A stretch of 64,000 nucleotides of DNA from Nostoc linckia NIES-25 (GCF_002368035.1 NZ_AP018222.1:1735836-1799835); one strand, 5' to 3'; positions 1 through 8,716 are shown, counted from the first letter of the stretch. Notes: generated by a model not told the origin, from the letters alone. Numbers and translations: made by a program.

Positions 1-1647
1 CAGCATTTATTAAGCGATCGCAATTACCAAAAGCACTTAACAAAACGCTATCAAGCAATACTGGCGGATGATGTCGATGATTATCCTGGGATAGCGCGTC
101 TGTTGTTTGAGTTGCTCCTAGACCAAGGCGCAGTTGGGGCGTTTAGCTATAATCCCGATGGTGCAGTGCGATTGGGATTAGGAGGAGACCCAAACTACCT
201 CGAAGGTTTAGCAGAGCGTTGTCGGGTAGAAACCTTGACCGAGCCGCCTCCAGAGTCACTAGGACAACAACTGGCTACACAAATGGTGGAATTAGTCACA
301 GAGTCAATTATGCCATTGAGTTTACCCGAAATCGTACACTCAATTCAAACCACCTCCCGCGCCCAATTATTGCGACTAACAGCACAAGTCATTGCCAATG
401 CCATCCAATCAGGGCAAGTGGAACCAGAAGAAGTAGCGATTATAGCACCAGGTTTGGATGCGATCGCTCGTTATACCCTAGTAGAAATCCTCGTCAAGCA
501 AAACATCCCAGTAGAATCCCTTAACGACCAACGTCCATTAATTAGTTCGCCAGTAATTCGAGCATTGCTCACCATGCTGGCACTAGTTTATCCCGGCTTA
601 GGACGCCTTGTAGACCGGGATGCCGTAGCAGAAATGCTCGTTGTCTTGAGCAGAAAACAACAACCATCAGAAAATACAGACGCGATGAATCGAGACGCGA
701 TGAATCGAGACGCGATGAATCGCGTCTCTACGGACATCGACCCGGTACGCGCCGGTTTAATAGCAGATTACTGCTTCGTACCCCATCTCGACCGCCCCAA
801 CTTACTACCAGTATCAAGCTTCGAGCGCTGGGATAGAATCGGCTATGCAGCTACCACAGCTTATAACGAGATATTACAGTGGTTAGAACAACAGCGATCG
901 CAACAAGAACAACGTTTAATTCCCAGCCCCATTTCCCTTTTAGATAGGGCAATTCAACGTTTTTTGTGGAATGGTAGCAATCTCCCCTACGAACAACTAG
1001 CAGCATTGCGCGAATTACTAGAAACCGCCCAACACTACTGGGAAATTGACACCAGGTTACGACAAACCAATTCAAAATTATCCCCCGACTCCTCCATCTC
1101 CCCATCTCCCCATACTTCTCTGCGAGAGGCTGCGCCAACGGCTCCGCTCAGTACAAGTCTCCCCATCTCCCCATCTCCCTCAGCCGCCACCATTGTCGAA
1201 TTCATTCAGCTACTGCGACGCGGTACTATCACCGCCAACCCTTACCCCGTGCGTCCCATTGGTGGAGCCAGAAAAGCTGTCACCCTAGCAACTATATTTC
1301 AATATCGATCGAGTAGGCGATCGCATCGCTGGCATTTTTGGCTGGATGCTGGTTCGCCTCTATGGGCTAAAGGTGGTGCAGCAACATTGTTTGGTGCGCC
1401 GTTTTTCCTGCAAGATAGATTAGGCGAACCTTGGACAGCAGAAGATGAAAAAGTAGCAGAACAACAAAGGCTACGCCGAATTTTGGCAGATTTGCTCTCT
1501 CGCGTCTCCAAGAGAGTTTATTTATGTCACAGCGATTTAGCCGTCAATGGACAAGAGCAACTAGGGCCTCTTTTACCTTTAGTGAATGCCTGTGTCACAG
1601 TTATTTCTGAAACTAGTGTTGATTCAAGTGACACCAATTTGAAATAA
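1..1647 (+). CDS. UvrD-like superfamily 1 helicase, C-terminal part (5' partial)
   Basis: The frame is open from base 1, so the gene begins before the window; the TTG at 103 is not a credible start. The visible 548 residues include a stretch resembling the UvrD/RecB C-terminal helicase domain: EEVAIIAPG, then IPVESLNDQRPL and a helix-rich block, ending with a motif VI-like region (RLRRILADLLSRVSKRVYL). That pattern fits the part of SF1 helicases that contacts DNA and closes the ATP site. The Walker A half must lie upstream. The coding sequence carries two in-frame repeat insertions (678-735 and about 1095-1174), which add DAMNR repeats and a Ser/Pro-rich linker. The family assignment rests on motif resemblance only; the substrate and pathway are unknown, although a recombination or repair role would fit the family. 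Confidence 0.6.
   Translation, partial: QHLLSDRNYQKHLTKRYQAILADDVDDYPGIARLLFELLLDQGAVGAFSYNPDGAVRLGLGGDPNYLEGLAERCRVETLTEPPPESLGQQLATQMVELVTESIMPLSLPEIVHSIQTTSRAQLLRLTAQVIANAIQSGQVEPEEVAIIAPGLDAIARYTLVEILVKQNIPVESLNDQRPLISSPVIRALLTMLALVYPGLGRLVDRDAVAEMLVVLSRKQQPSENTDAMNRDAMNRDAMNRVSTDIDPVRAGLIADYCFVPHLDRPNLLPVSSFERWDRIGYAATTAYNEILQWLEQQRSQQEQRLIPSPISLLDRAIQRFLWNGSNLPYEQLAALRELLETAQHYWEIDTRLRQTNSKLSPDSSISPSPHTSLREAAPTAPLSTSLPISPSPSAATIVEFIQLLRRGTITANPYPVRPIGGARKAVTLATIFQYRSSRRSHRWHFWLDAGSPLWAKGGAATLFGAPFFLQDRLGEPWTAEDEKVAEQQRLRRILADLLSRVSKRVYLCHSDLAVNGQEQLGPLLPLVNACVTVISETSVDSSDTNLK
678..735. repeat. short palindromic repeat inserted in frame in the helicase gene
   Basis: Three near-identical units of gacgcgatgaatc, closing with cgcgtctctac, which is the inverted partner. 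They are read in frame as repeated DAMNR. The same palindrome family occurs in spacers at about 1674-1690, 1751-1773 and 34523-34542. The tandem units lie exactly in register (15 nt each), so the reading frame is kept. Confidence 0.85.
1095..1174. repeat. 80-bp dispersed repeat, in-frame copy within the helicase gene
   Basis: These 80 bases are identical to 36007-36086, a spacer between a protease gene and def. The unit is flanked by ctccccat tracts and has the core gagaggctgcgccaacgg. Here it is translated as a Ser/Pro-rich linker. A shortened inverted version lies near 7088-7135. Perfect identity between a coding and a non-coding copy suggests recent movement or gene conversion. Confidence 0.9.
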
Positions 1648-1667
1648 AGAATACCAAAAATATACCA

Positions 1668-1776
1668 TTTGTAGAAACGCGATTCATCGCGTCTTCTATC
1701 GATACGGTTCGTTGTAGCAACAAACGCCATACGGTTCGTTGTAGGTAACAGACGCGATAAATCGCCGTCTCTAAAA
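1668..1776. repeat. spacer palindromic repeats
   Basis: Two imperfect copies of the gacgcgat/atcgcgtc palindrome (about 1674-1690 and 1751-1773) surround a direct repeat of atacggttcgttgtag (about 1703 and 1730). Located between the convergent helicase and DUF202 genes. No gene is seen here. Confidence 0.7.
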
Positions 1777-1780
1777 AATA

Positions 1781-2305
1781 TTATTTCATCACCGATTTAA
1801 ACAAAAAAAATACGTTCTTATAGCGATTAGTAATTACCAAATTTTTCATATTTATTTTTGGATTTAATGTTTGCAAACTTCGTGACTGCGGTTGATTTGG
1901 AATAGGATAACGAACAGGCACTTTATTACGCCATAGGATTAAAGGAATACAGAAAAGTCCTAAAATAATTATTACTCCAGTCATAAACCAAACAATTAAT
2001 CTATTTGGTTTATAATTTCCTTCCTCAATTTGCCAAAAAACTTGATTGTATCGCCATGCAGCTAACACAATCGTAAAAATTCCAGAAAATACCAGAGCCA
2101 GACCCAAATTTTCTGAATTAGTGAATGTATTTACCTGAGTTTCTTGTTGAGTAATGGCAACATTCAGCTGACGCAAAAATATTCCGAATCGCGCAATAGC
2201 AATTCCAAAACTAATTAATGCAATAGAAGTGCGTAACCAAGCTAAAAAAGTTCGCTCGTTGGCTTGATGTTCCCTTTGACGGTCAATTTTTGGTATTTCA
2301 TCCAT
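1781..2305 (-). CDS. DUF202 (YidH-type) membrane protein
   Basis: A 174-residue protein. The N-terminal signature ERTFLAWLRTSIALISFG (about residues 17-34) is typical of DUF202/YidH small inner-membrane proteins. Three hydrophobic segments are visible, near residues 23-45, 68-88 and 104-125. The ATG at 2303-2305 is the first in frame. The C-terminal 40 residues beyond the third helix are polar and may be a lineage-specific tail. The biochemical function of the family is not established. The gene converges with the helicase gene and is divergent from msrA, about 210 bases away. Confidence 0.85.
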   Translation of the reverse strand: MDEIPKIDRQREHQANERTFLAWLRTSIALISFGIAIARFGIFLRQLNVAITQQETQVNTFTNSENLGLALVFSGIFTIVLAAWRYNQVFWQIEEGNYKPNRLIVWFMTGVIIILGLFCIPLILWRNKVPVRYPIPNQPQSRSLQTLNPKINMKNLVITNRYKNVFFLFKSVMK

Positions 2306-2516
2306 AATTCAACTTTGGATTTTAGATTTTGGATTGAGGATTTCTTTGTGTTAAAAGGACTAGGTATTGGGTACTAGCAAAACTCTTCTCTAATGCCCAC
2401 TAGCTAGTTCATTACTACACCTTTGGTGAGGATTCTACGAAAACGCCAAGCGATCGCCAAAATCTTTACAGCGTTAAAATATTAAATAAGGTAAAGATGT
2501 ATATTCATCAAAATCA

Positions 2517-3185
2517 ATGGCACTATTTGGATTTGGCAAAAAACAAAACATGCCCACCCCTGAGGAAGCTTTGCCAGGAAGGGCACAGTCTATGTCAGTA
2601 CCCGCTCATCATTATGTCAACAAAAATCCTCTAAAACCTCCTTTTTCTGATGGATTAGAGAAAGCTTTGTTTGGTTTGGGTTGTTTTTGGGGCGCAGAAC
2701 GTAAATTCTGGCAGCTTAAAGGAGTTTACACCACCGCAGTGGGTTATGCTGCCGGTTTCACATCCAACCCTACTTACGAAGAAGTGTGTAGTGGAAGAAC
2801 CGGTCACAACGAAGTGGTTTTGGTTGTGTTCGATCCGAAGGCGATCAGTTATTCCGAACTGCTGAAAGTCTTCTGGGAAAGCCATAATCCCACCCAAGGT
2901 ATGCGCCAGGGCAACGATGTTGGCACTCAATATCGTTCGGGAATTTATGTATACTCTGAAAATCAAAAGCAGCTAGCACAAGCATCGCTGGAAGCTTATC
3001 AACAAGCCCTGAACAAGGCAGGCTATGGCAAGATTACCACAGAAATTTTGGATGCCCCTGAGTTCTACTACGCCGAAGCCTACCATCAACAATACCTAGC
3101 AAAAAATCCCAACGGCTATTGCGGTTTGGGAGGAACAAACGTTTCTTGTCCCATCGGTGTAGTTGAATCGCAAGTGACTGGGTAA
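2517..3185 (+). CDS. msrA: peptide-methionine (S)-S-oxide reductase MsrA
   Basis: Reduces methionine-S-sulfoxide in oxidised proteins back to methionine, using thioredoxin as electron donor in the family. The catalytic motif GCFWG is at residues 55-59 with nucleophile Cys56. The later conserved blocks TGHNEVV, FWESHNPTQ and GNDVGTQYRSGIY are all present, as is the typical C-terminal YYAEAYHQQYL. At 222 residues it is the usual length for the long cyanobacterial form, with about 50 residues ahead of the catalytic core. Its own promoter probably lies in the 210-base spacer shared with the divergent DUF202 gene. Confidence 0.95.
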   Translation: MALFGFGKKQNMPTPEEALPGRAQSMSVPAHHYVNKNPLKPPFSDGLEKALFGLGCFWGAERKFWQLKGVYTTAVGYAAGFTSNPTYEEVCSGRTGHNEVVLVVFDPKAISYSELLKVFWESHNPTQGMRQGNDVGTQYRSGIYVYSENQKQLAQASLEAYQQALNKAGYGKITTEILDAPEFYYAEAYHQQYLAKNPNGYCGLGGTNVSCPIGVVESQVTG

Positions 3186-3187
3186 CG

Positions 3188-3310
3188 GGGACTGGGGAGC
3201 AGGGGAGGCAGGGGAAAAGGTTAAAGGTTAAAGGGAAAAGGAATAAATTTAATCTTTCCCCTTTTCCCCGGTTGGTGAGCTTGTCGAACCATACCCCTTT
3301 CCCTTTCCCA
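3188..3310. repeat. G/C-rich low-complexity hairpin repeat
   Basis: A purine-rich arm (ggggaaaaggttaaagg...) followed by aataaatttaatc and a pyrimidine-rich return arm gives a long imperfect hairpin. The same unit, in either orientation, is at 8140-8215, 28525-28582, 34362-34433 and 41210-41290. It separates the 3' ends of the convergent genes msrA and the kinase. Confidence 0.8.
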
Positions 3311-3324
3311 ATCCCCCATGCCCA

Positions 3325-4518
3325 CTAAAATGCAGATTTAACCAAAGCGATCGCCCTTAGCCACAGCATAATACTAATGGGCGCACCAATTAAAATACCA
3401 GCGATCGCCCAACCCCTTTGATGTGCTTTGAAGTGTTCAATATTGCGCCACTGTCTACTTTTCCAAGCCCATTCGTTGCCTTTGGCACCAAGGGCGATCG
3501 CCATTACCCACCAACCATGGGGTATAAAACAAAACAATCCATACCACACTTGGTTAGTCCACATCCATAACCAAGGCATGAGAAATGCACCCCAATTCCA
3601 ACCGAGAATTTCCTCTGGTACTGTTTCATTGTGATTGTTGATACCGCATCCAGAGTTATTAATAATTTCTTTTGGCGGTAAAAGCTGATATTTGTTTGCA
3701 GATTTGACAACCAGACCAGATTTAAGGGCTTGCAGTGCTTGACGAGCAGTAGTAAAACGTTGTTCTGGTGCGGGTTCTATCAATTTTTCTAGCCAACTGA
3801 TAAAACTGGGACTGAGGTTCACGTGGTCTGCAAATTGCAATCGTAAATCCTGCTGGGGTAAATCAGATGGCGGGATACCAGTTAGCAGATGAATTAAAGT
3901 CGCCCCCAATGCATAAAGATCCGAAGCCGCTACCGCACGTCCACCAAATTGTTCCATTGGGGCATAACCATAAGTACCGACAACAGTGAAAGTAACGCCT
4001 TCTTTTGCCGCTTTATCTTGAACTGCGCCAAAATCAACTAAATAAATTCGATTATCTTCACCCCAGATTAAATTACTTGGTTTAATATCTCTATGCAATA
4101 CTCCTGGATTTAACTCATGTAAATACGTAAGAATATTTAATACTTCAACGGCAATTTTTTTAGCTCGTTTTTCACTAAACCTTTTGCCACTGGCAAGTTT
4201 ATCCTTGAGCGATTCACCAGGGATATATTCTTGTATTAAGCCAAACCAAAGAGTGCGATCGTCAATACAAAAATAATCTATATACTGGGGAATTCGGGGA
4301 TGATTTAGCTGTTTGAGAATTTGTGCTTCCCTCTCAAAAAGTTTCAAATCGTCCCACTGCACAGTACCGCCAAAAGCTAAAAGTTTGACCACAACAGTAG
4401 AATTCTGGCCATCATCAGCTTGTAAATCCAATGCTAGCCAAGTTTGACGAATTCCATTGTTGCCGAGTTGGCGTTGAATCTGATAACGGTCTTGTAATAT
4501 CTGTTCTACTTGCAGCAT
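3325..4518 (-). CDS. serine/threonine protein kinase with C-terminal membrane region
   Basis: A Hanks-type kinase of 397 residues. The kinase domain spans about residues 10-265: likely ATP-binding Lys45 (VVVK), catalytic loop LHRDIKPSN with Asp144, DFG at 162-164, and an activation segment ending APMEQF. After a Gly/Asn-rich linker, the last 90 residues contain two or three hydrophobic stretches with many tryptophans (MPWLWMWTNQVWYGLF and onward), so the catalytic domain probably faces the cytoplasm from a membrane anchor. The target is unknown. The start ATG at 4516-4518 directly precedes the kinase fold. It is transcribed alone, converging with msrA. Confidence 0.92.
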   Translation of the reverse strand: MLQVEQILQDRYQIQRQLGNNGIRQTWLALDLQADDGQNSTVVVKLLAFGGTVQWDDLKLFEREAQILKQLNHPRIPQYIDYFCIDDRTLWFGLIQEYIPGESLKDKLASGKRFSEKRAKKIAVEVLNILTYLHELNPGVLHRDIKPSNLIWGEDNRIYLVDFGAVQDKAAKEGVTFTVVGTYGYAPMEQFGGRAVAASDLYALGATLIHLLTGIPPSDLPQQDLRLQFADHVNLSPSFISWLEKLIEPAPEQRFTTARQALQALKSGLVVKSANKYQLLPPKEIINNSGCGINNHNETVPEEILGWNWGAFLMPWLWMWTNQVWYGLFCFIPHGWWVMAIALGAKGNEWAWKSRQWRNIEHFKAHQRGWAIAGILIGAPISIMLWLRAIALVKSAF

Positions 4519-4696
4519 CTGACACCTGCTGGCAATTTACGCTAATCTCATTCCCTTACTATTCAAGGATAGTCATTATTTCGAGAAACTGCGGGAGCTA
4601 GCTAATTTATAGTGCTTCCCACATGATTAAGGTACAGAAACAAATAAATAACCACACGTCAATACAGATATTGTAGGGGCGCACAGATGTGCATAC

Positions 4697-4869
4697 GTGT
4701 CAACTTAACGTGAAACCCAAGCCCAGATGCTATTGCTCACTTCCCATCACGAACGACGTTACCCCACCCCGGCTTTGCTAACGCAAAACCTCCCCTCCCC
4801 TTGGCAAGGGGAGGGGTTGGGGGTGGGGTAAAATGCGTGTGGGATAAGCGTTTGAGTTTAAGTTGACAC
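4697..4869. mobile_element. MITE-like element, family A copy 1
   Basis: A 173-bp element bounded by gtgtcaacttaa (4697-4708) and its exact inverse ttaagttgacac (4858-4869). It contains the G/C-rich core ctccccttggcaagggga shared with copies at 18860-19042 and 30853-31035. No coding capacity. The flanks are the arms of a second, imperfect palindrome (gtaggggcgcacag on the left, ctgtaaagcccctac on the right). Confidence 0.85.
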
Positions 4870-4929
4870 CAATGACAGCTGTAAAGCCCCTACCCATGTA
4901 TCTGATTCAAAGGATTGAGATTTGAGAAG

Positions 4930-5997
4930 TCATTTTACAGAATAATTTTTGCGATAGTAAGCTAGATATTCCGCAGACAACAGAGGTTCCCACCAATCAC
5001 GATGAGTGAGATACCACTCAACAGTTAAACGCAAACCTTCGGCAATTGTGACTGAAGGCGTCCAACCAAGTTGAGTTTTAATCTTATTTGCATTAATGGC
5101 ATATCTTCTATCGTGTCCGGGTCTGTCCTTGACAAAAGTAATTAATTGATTTGCTGGATGCACTGGTAGATCGGATGCTAATTCATCCATCATTTGACAT
5201 AAAAGTTCGACAAGTTTAATATTTTCTACCTCATTATTACCACCAATATTGTATGTTTCCCCTGGCTTTCCGCGATTAATTACTACATCTAAAGCACGAC
5301 AATGATCGCCCACATAAAGCCAATCTCGGACATTTTTACCATCGCCATAAACAGGTAATGGCTTACCAATTAAAGTATTGATACACATTAGGGGAATCAG
5401 TTTTTCTGGAAACTGATAGGAACCATAATTATTAGAACAATTTGTAATAATTGTCGGCAAATTATATGTATGATAATAAGCACGCACTAAGTGGTCGCTA
5501 CCAGCTTTGGAAGCTGAATAGGGACTATTGGGAGCGTAGGGCGTAGTTTCAGAAAAAGCTGCATCATCTGGGCCTAAACTACCGTAAACTTCATCAGTAG
5601 AAACGTGCAAGAAACGATAATTTGATGGCTGTGTTTTTGCTTGCCAATGTTGGCGAAAAGCTTCGAGGAGAGTGAAAGTTCCTACTACATTAGTTTGCAC
5701 AAAAGCACCAGGGCCGAGAATCGAGCGATCGACATGAGATTCAGCAGCAAAATGGGCGATGGTGTCAATATTTTCTGTTGATAATAACTCATCGACAAGG
5801 GGGCGATCGCAAATATCCCCCTGCACAAACCGAAAATTCTCCCTTCCCTCAACTGCCGTCAAATTCAAACGATTTCCCGCATAAGTTAGAGCATCCAACA
5901 CCACCACCCGGTCATCAGGATAAGCTTGACACCAATGATGTACAAAATTCGCCCCAATAAACCCCGCACCCCCCGTCACCAATAATCGCCGACTCAT
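4930..5997 (-). CDS. rfbB: dTDP-glucose 4,6-dehydratase
   Basis: Converts dTDP-glucose to dTDP-4-keto-6-deoxyglucose, the precursor of dTDP-rhamnose and other deoxysugars of surface polysaccharides. It is an extended SDR enzyme: NAD-binding TGGAGFIG at residues 8-15, the TDE signature of the dehydratases at 134-136, and catalytic Tyr160 with Lys164 in SPYSASK. Full length at 355 residues. The start is the first ATG before the Rossmann motif. A glycosyltransferase gene lies just upstream on the same strand, 29 bases away, which suggests a small glycan operon. The other rml genes are not in the window. Confidence 0.95.
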   Translation of the reverse strand: MSRRLLVTGGAGFIGANFVHHWCQAYPDDRVVVLDALTYAGNRLNLTAVEGRENFRFVQGDICDRPLVDELLSTENIDTIAHFAAESHVDRSILGPGAFVQTNVVGTFTLLEAFRQHWQAKTQPSNYRFLHVSTDEVYGSLGPDDAAFSETTPYAPNSPYSASKAGSDHLVRAYYHTYNLPTIITNCSNNYGSYQFPEKLIPLMCINTLIGKPLPVYGDGKNVRDWLYVGDHCRALDVVINRGKPGETYNIGGNNEVENIKLVELLCQMMDELASDLPVHPANQLITFVKDRPGHDRRYAINANKIKTQLGWTPSVTIAEGLRLTVEWYLTHRDWWEPLLSAEYLAYYRKNYSVK

Positions 5998-6026
5998 CCA
6001 ATTTCCTCTCTCTATCTGCGGTTTGT

Positions 6027-7028
6027 TTATTTAAACTTCAAATATTTTTTTCTCAGCTTACCATATATTCTCTGTGCCAATAATTTAGCCCTACGAATTT
6101 TCGTCAAACTCTTAATATTAGATGGCTGCTGTATTTTGTGGTCAAAAAATGTATTTAATTCATCCAAAATTATTTGTAGCCGCTGAATAATCTTTTCAGT
6201 TCGATACTCAGCAACAAAATCTTCGTCTAATGTAAACGCTACTGAAGAATTAACCACCTTGAGAATACGTTGCACATCATATTCTTGTGAATATCCAGCG
6301 ATTTTATAGCAATTAAATCCAGGATCTAAGTAATCTGACAATCCACCATTCACACTAGAAAATACTTGACATCCACAGGCAAGGGCCTCCATTGGTTGCA
6401 GACCAAATCCTTCACTAACACCTTGTTGTGCCCAGTATTCAGCAGAATCATAGAGGTAAACCTTAGCCCGGTTAAATAGTCCAGGTAAATCCTCGACATA
6501 GGAATCAACAACGAAAACGTTACAATATTTTTGTAACCCTGGAATCAATTCTTTGATTAAATATTCAGAAGATTTTCGAGCCTGAACTAAAACATCAATA
6601 TCTCGTTCTATACCTAAGTTTTTAAAATCATCAGAAATTTGATTAGGCAAATAATAAATCAAAGAATTGGGTGATTTTTCTCCCCAATATCCCATTGTAT
6701 AGCGACTAACAGTAACAATCGGAATACTTGCGGGCAGCTTAAATGGGTAACCTGGGCTATGTGCGTGGTAAACAACATTGTATTGCTTTAGTTTAGGCAC
6801 AAGTTGAGCTACATCAAATCCCCAATTAATTACAAAAATCACATCATTGAGATTTTCTTCTTGGAGTAAATCATCAATGAATTGCTTACCTTTTTCCCGT
6901 TGACGATAAGTTACAACTTCAGCACTACAAATCTGCTGAACCAGATTAACTGTTTTCAATTCTGCCCAAAGACCACCGCAGGCAAATTTTCCATCTGTAC
7001 CAGGAAGTAAGAAGTAAAGTTTTCTCAT
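6027..7028 (-). CDS. glycosyltransferase (family 4-like)
   Basis: A 333-residue protein starting at MRKLYFLLPG (ATG 7026-7028). The open frame runs further upstream to 7175, but that part is translated low-complexity repeat (Pro/Thr/Ser/His runs) and is not protein-like. The C-terminal half carries EGFGLQPMEALACG, the donor-sugar binding signature of GT-B fold retaining transferases. The early motif FACGGLWAEL is glycine-rich, as expected for an N-terminal GT-B domain. It probably adds a sugar to an exopolysaccharide, glycolipid or O-antigen-like chain. It lies upstream of rfbB on the same strand. Donor and acceptor cannot be told from sequence. Confidence 0.82.
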   Translation of the reverse strand: MRKLYFLLPGTDGKFACGGLWAELKTVNLVQQICSAEVVTYRQREKGKQFIDDLLQEENLNDVIFVINWGFDVAQLVPKLKQYNVVYHAHSPGYPFKLPASIPIVTVSRYTMGYWGEKSPNSLIYYLPNQISDDFKNLGIERDIDVLVQARKSSEYLIKELIPGLQKYCNVFVVDSYVEDLPGLFNRAKVYLYDSAEYWAQQGVSEGFGLQPMEALACGCQVFSSVNGGLSDYLDPGFNCYKIAGYSQEYDVQRILKVVNSSVAFTLDEDFVAEYRTEKIIQRLQIILDELNTFFDHKIQQPSNIKSLTKIRRAKLLAQRIYGKLRKKYLKFK

Positions 7029-7044
7029 AATTAATTTTTTTAGG

Positions 7045-7215
7045 CGAGTAGGGGGTGGGGAGGTGGGGAGGTGGGGAGGTGGGGAGGTGGGGAGACTTGT
7101 ACTGAGCGGAGCCGAAGTATGGGGAGGTGGGGAGGTGGGGAGATGAGGGAGAAAGTAATTCTTCTTTCCCCTCATCTCCCCATCCCCTTATCCCCCCATC
7201 TTCTTCCCCATGCCC
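7045..7215. repeat. tandem G-rich/C-rich low-complexity repeat with truncated dispersed element
   Basis: Tandem gggaggtg units surround gacttgtactgagcggag, an inverted and internally deleted version of the 80-bp repeat at 1095-1174 and 36007-36086. A C-rich return arm follows at about 7165-7215. It lies immediately upstream of the glycosyltransferase ATG and generates a false N-terminal extension. Confidence 0.8.
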
Positions 7216-7239
7216 CATGCCTCACTCCCCTTACTCTCT

Positions 7240-7941
7240 TCATTCTTGCCACTTCACCCGGACAAAATGTGCCTCCCGTCCCCAGAGGTCGCGTGTACGG
7301 ATAATGTTTTCAATTGTTAGGTTAAAAGGAATGGCGGTTGTTAAGTAACGCTGTACCATAGAACCTAAATCAGGTGCGAGTTCAGCAGCTGTTGTTGCCG
7401 CTAACCCCAAACCTATAAGTTGCTCTATTGGTCGGAATGGTAGTAATAAATGTACGCCCACAGCTAATCCAGCCGTTAAGAGCATTGCTACTGATAAATT
7501 TGTGCCACAACGGGGATGTACAGCTAAATCCCATTCTCCAGTGGTGATGCGATGTCGGGCAAGTGCGACTGCACGCCGCAAATCACTGATATTCACTTCA
7601 CCATACAGGTAGAATCCTTGTTCCGTAGACAGACCGCCCAATAGTTCGTTATCTAGTTGAACTTTATTAGGTTCTCCTGTGGTGTGGTATGCACTATTTG
7701 ATTCGCTCAGAACCCAGACAGTAGCATGTTCTAGTGCGTGAACCTGCCGCAGCATCAAAATTTCTTTCAATCCCGGAATGAACGACAGTTGCCTAAGTAA
7801 GTCAGCATCTTGTGTGGGATACGGAAAATCTGAGGGTTGAGATTCTGAGGTTGGAACTTTTCCTGACAACGGTGTTGTCAAATCAAAATTTAAAAATTCA
7901 AAGGGAAAAGAACTACCTTGAAAAGAAGCAGAAGTATTCAT
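7240..7941 (-). CDS. DUF6391-type conserved cyanobacterial membrane protein
   Basis: A 233-residue protein when started at the ATG 7939-7941 (the upstream in-frame start at 7959 is TTG). After a 60-residue polar N-terminus come LRQVHALEHATVWVL and HPRCGTNLSV, two His/Cys-containing blocks. A hydrophobic segment follows (about residues 150-185: VAMLLTAGLAVGVHLLL). The conserved HALEHAT and HPRCGTN motifs look like a possible metal site, but this is inference. I recognise it as a family conserved in cyanobacteria with no established function. It is probably monocistronic. Confidence 0.7.
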   Translation of the reverse strand: MNTSASFQGSSFPFEFLNFDLTTPLSGKVPTSESQPSDFPYPTQDADLLRQLSFIPGLKEILMLRQVHALEHATVWVLSESNSAYHTTGEPNKVQLDNELLGGLSTEQGFYLYGEVNISDLRRAVALARHRITTGEWDLAVHPRCGTNLSVAMLLTAGLAVGVHLLLPFRPIEQLIGLGLAATTAAELAPDLGSMVQRYLTTAIPFNLTIENIIRTRDLWGREAHFVRVKWQE

Positions 7942-8094
7942 CGGAACACTGCTCTCCAAGCCGATGGAGCAACGTAGATTTCTTTCAAATGTAGCGCTTG
8001 CATCACTGAATTGTTGCTAATTTTTGTTATTGAGCTGGGCATGGGGGAGCCAGTGCGATCCTGTCGCCTTGCGTCGGAAAGCAACTGGCGTCAT

Positions 8095-8285
8095 TGGGCA
8101 TTGGGCATGGGGTATGGGGCATGAGGTATGGGGAAAGGGAAAGGGGTAAGGGGAAAAGGGGAAAGATTAAATTTATTCCTTTTCCCTTTAACCTTTAACC
8201 TTTCCCCCTGCCTCCCCATCTCCGCATCTCCCCATCTCCCCCAGCCCCCAGTCCCCAGTCCCCAGTCCCCAGCCCCCGATCGCAA
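8095..8285. repeat. low-complexity hairpin repeats in spacer
   Basis: The 7960-8413 spacer holds purine-rich then pyrimidine-rich arms (8105-8230), the aaatttattcc hairpin unit also found at 41239-41250 and 3240-3250, and tandem ccccagtc units at 8245-8276. No convincing gene is present. Confidence 0.75.
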
Positions 8286-8413
8286 AGACTCAGAGCTTTT
8301 GGTAGAGTGTTCGCACCGTAACAAATGTGCGAGGAGAGGAACAATTAGTAAAACTCAATATTGGCTTTTCAGCATACTACACCCGATAAATCGTGTTACA
8401 ACGAGTCAATTGT

Positions 8414-8677
8414 TTATTCGATCTGGTTAGGCAGAGGACAGCAATTGACATCATTTAAACAGACTTTGCCCCACTGTAAAGCCCAGCGGACAAGGGCTAC
8501 TCGATTTTCTGTCTCGGTCTTGGTGAGAATGTTACTGATATGGTTATCAACTGTACGCTTGCTAATTTCCAGTTTCACTGCAATCTCTTGGTTAGTTAAG
8601 CCAGCGGCCACTAAGTCGATAATTTGCAGCTCTCTGTCTGACAGACTAACAGGGGTCTCAGACTTGCCACCAGCCAT
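8414..8677 (-). CDS. LuxR-type HTH regulator, PedR-like
   Basis: An 87-residue protein consisting almost entirely of a LuxR/FixJ DNA-binding domain: LSDRELQIIDLVAAGLTNQEIAVKLEISKRTVDNHISNI covers the four helices with the recognition helix near TVDNH. No receiver or sensor domain is attached. Stand-alone LuxR proteins of this size in cyanobacteria include PedR, which responds to photosynthetic electron transport, so PedR-like is a reasonable label but is not proven. The ATG at 8675-8677 is chosen because aagggagga lies about 12 bases upstream; a GTG at 8716 would add 13 residues. Confidence 0.8.
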   Translation of the reverse strand: MAGGKSETPVSLSDRELQIIDLVAAGLTNQEIAVKLEISKRTVDNHISNILTKTETENRVALVRWALQWGKVCLNDVNCCPLPNQIE

Positions 8678-8716
8678 GACTATTTCTATCCTCCCTTGGT
8701 ATATGTACTTAATCAC

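Noticed and set aside
851..1138. minus-strand open frame within the helicase gene
   Set aside because: It overlaps a better-supported coding frame and has no family features.
4675..4870. possible CRISPR-like or phage attachment repeats in G/C-rich spacers
   Set aside because: Copies are single, far apart and inverted-repeat in form; no regular direct-repeat/spacer array and no cas genes were seen.
7029..7175. N-terminal extension of the glycosyltransferase reading Pro/Thr/Ser/His repeats
   Set aside because: It is translated low-complexity spacer repeat; the ATG at 7028 starts a normal GT-B protein.
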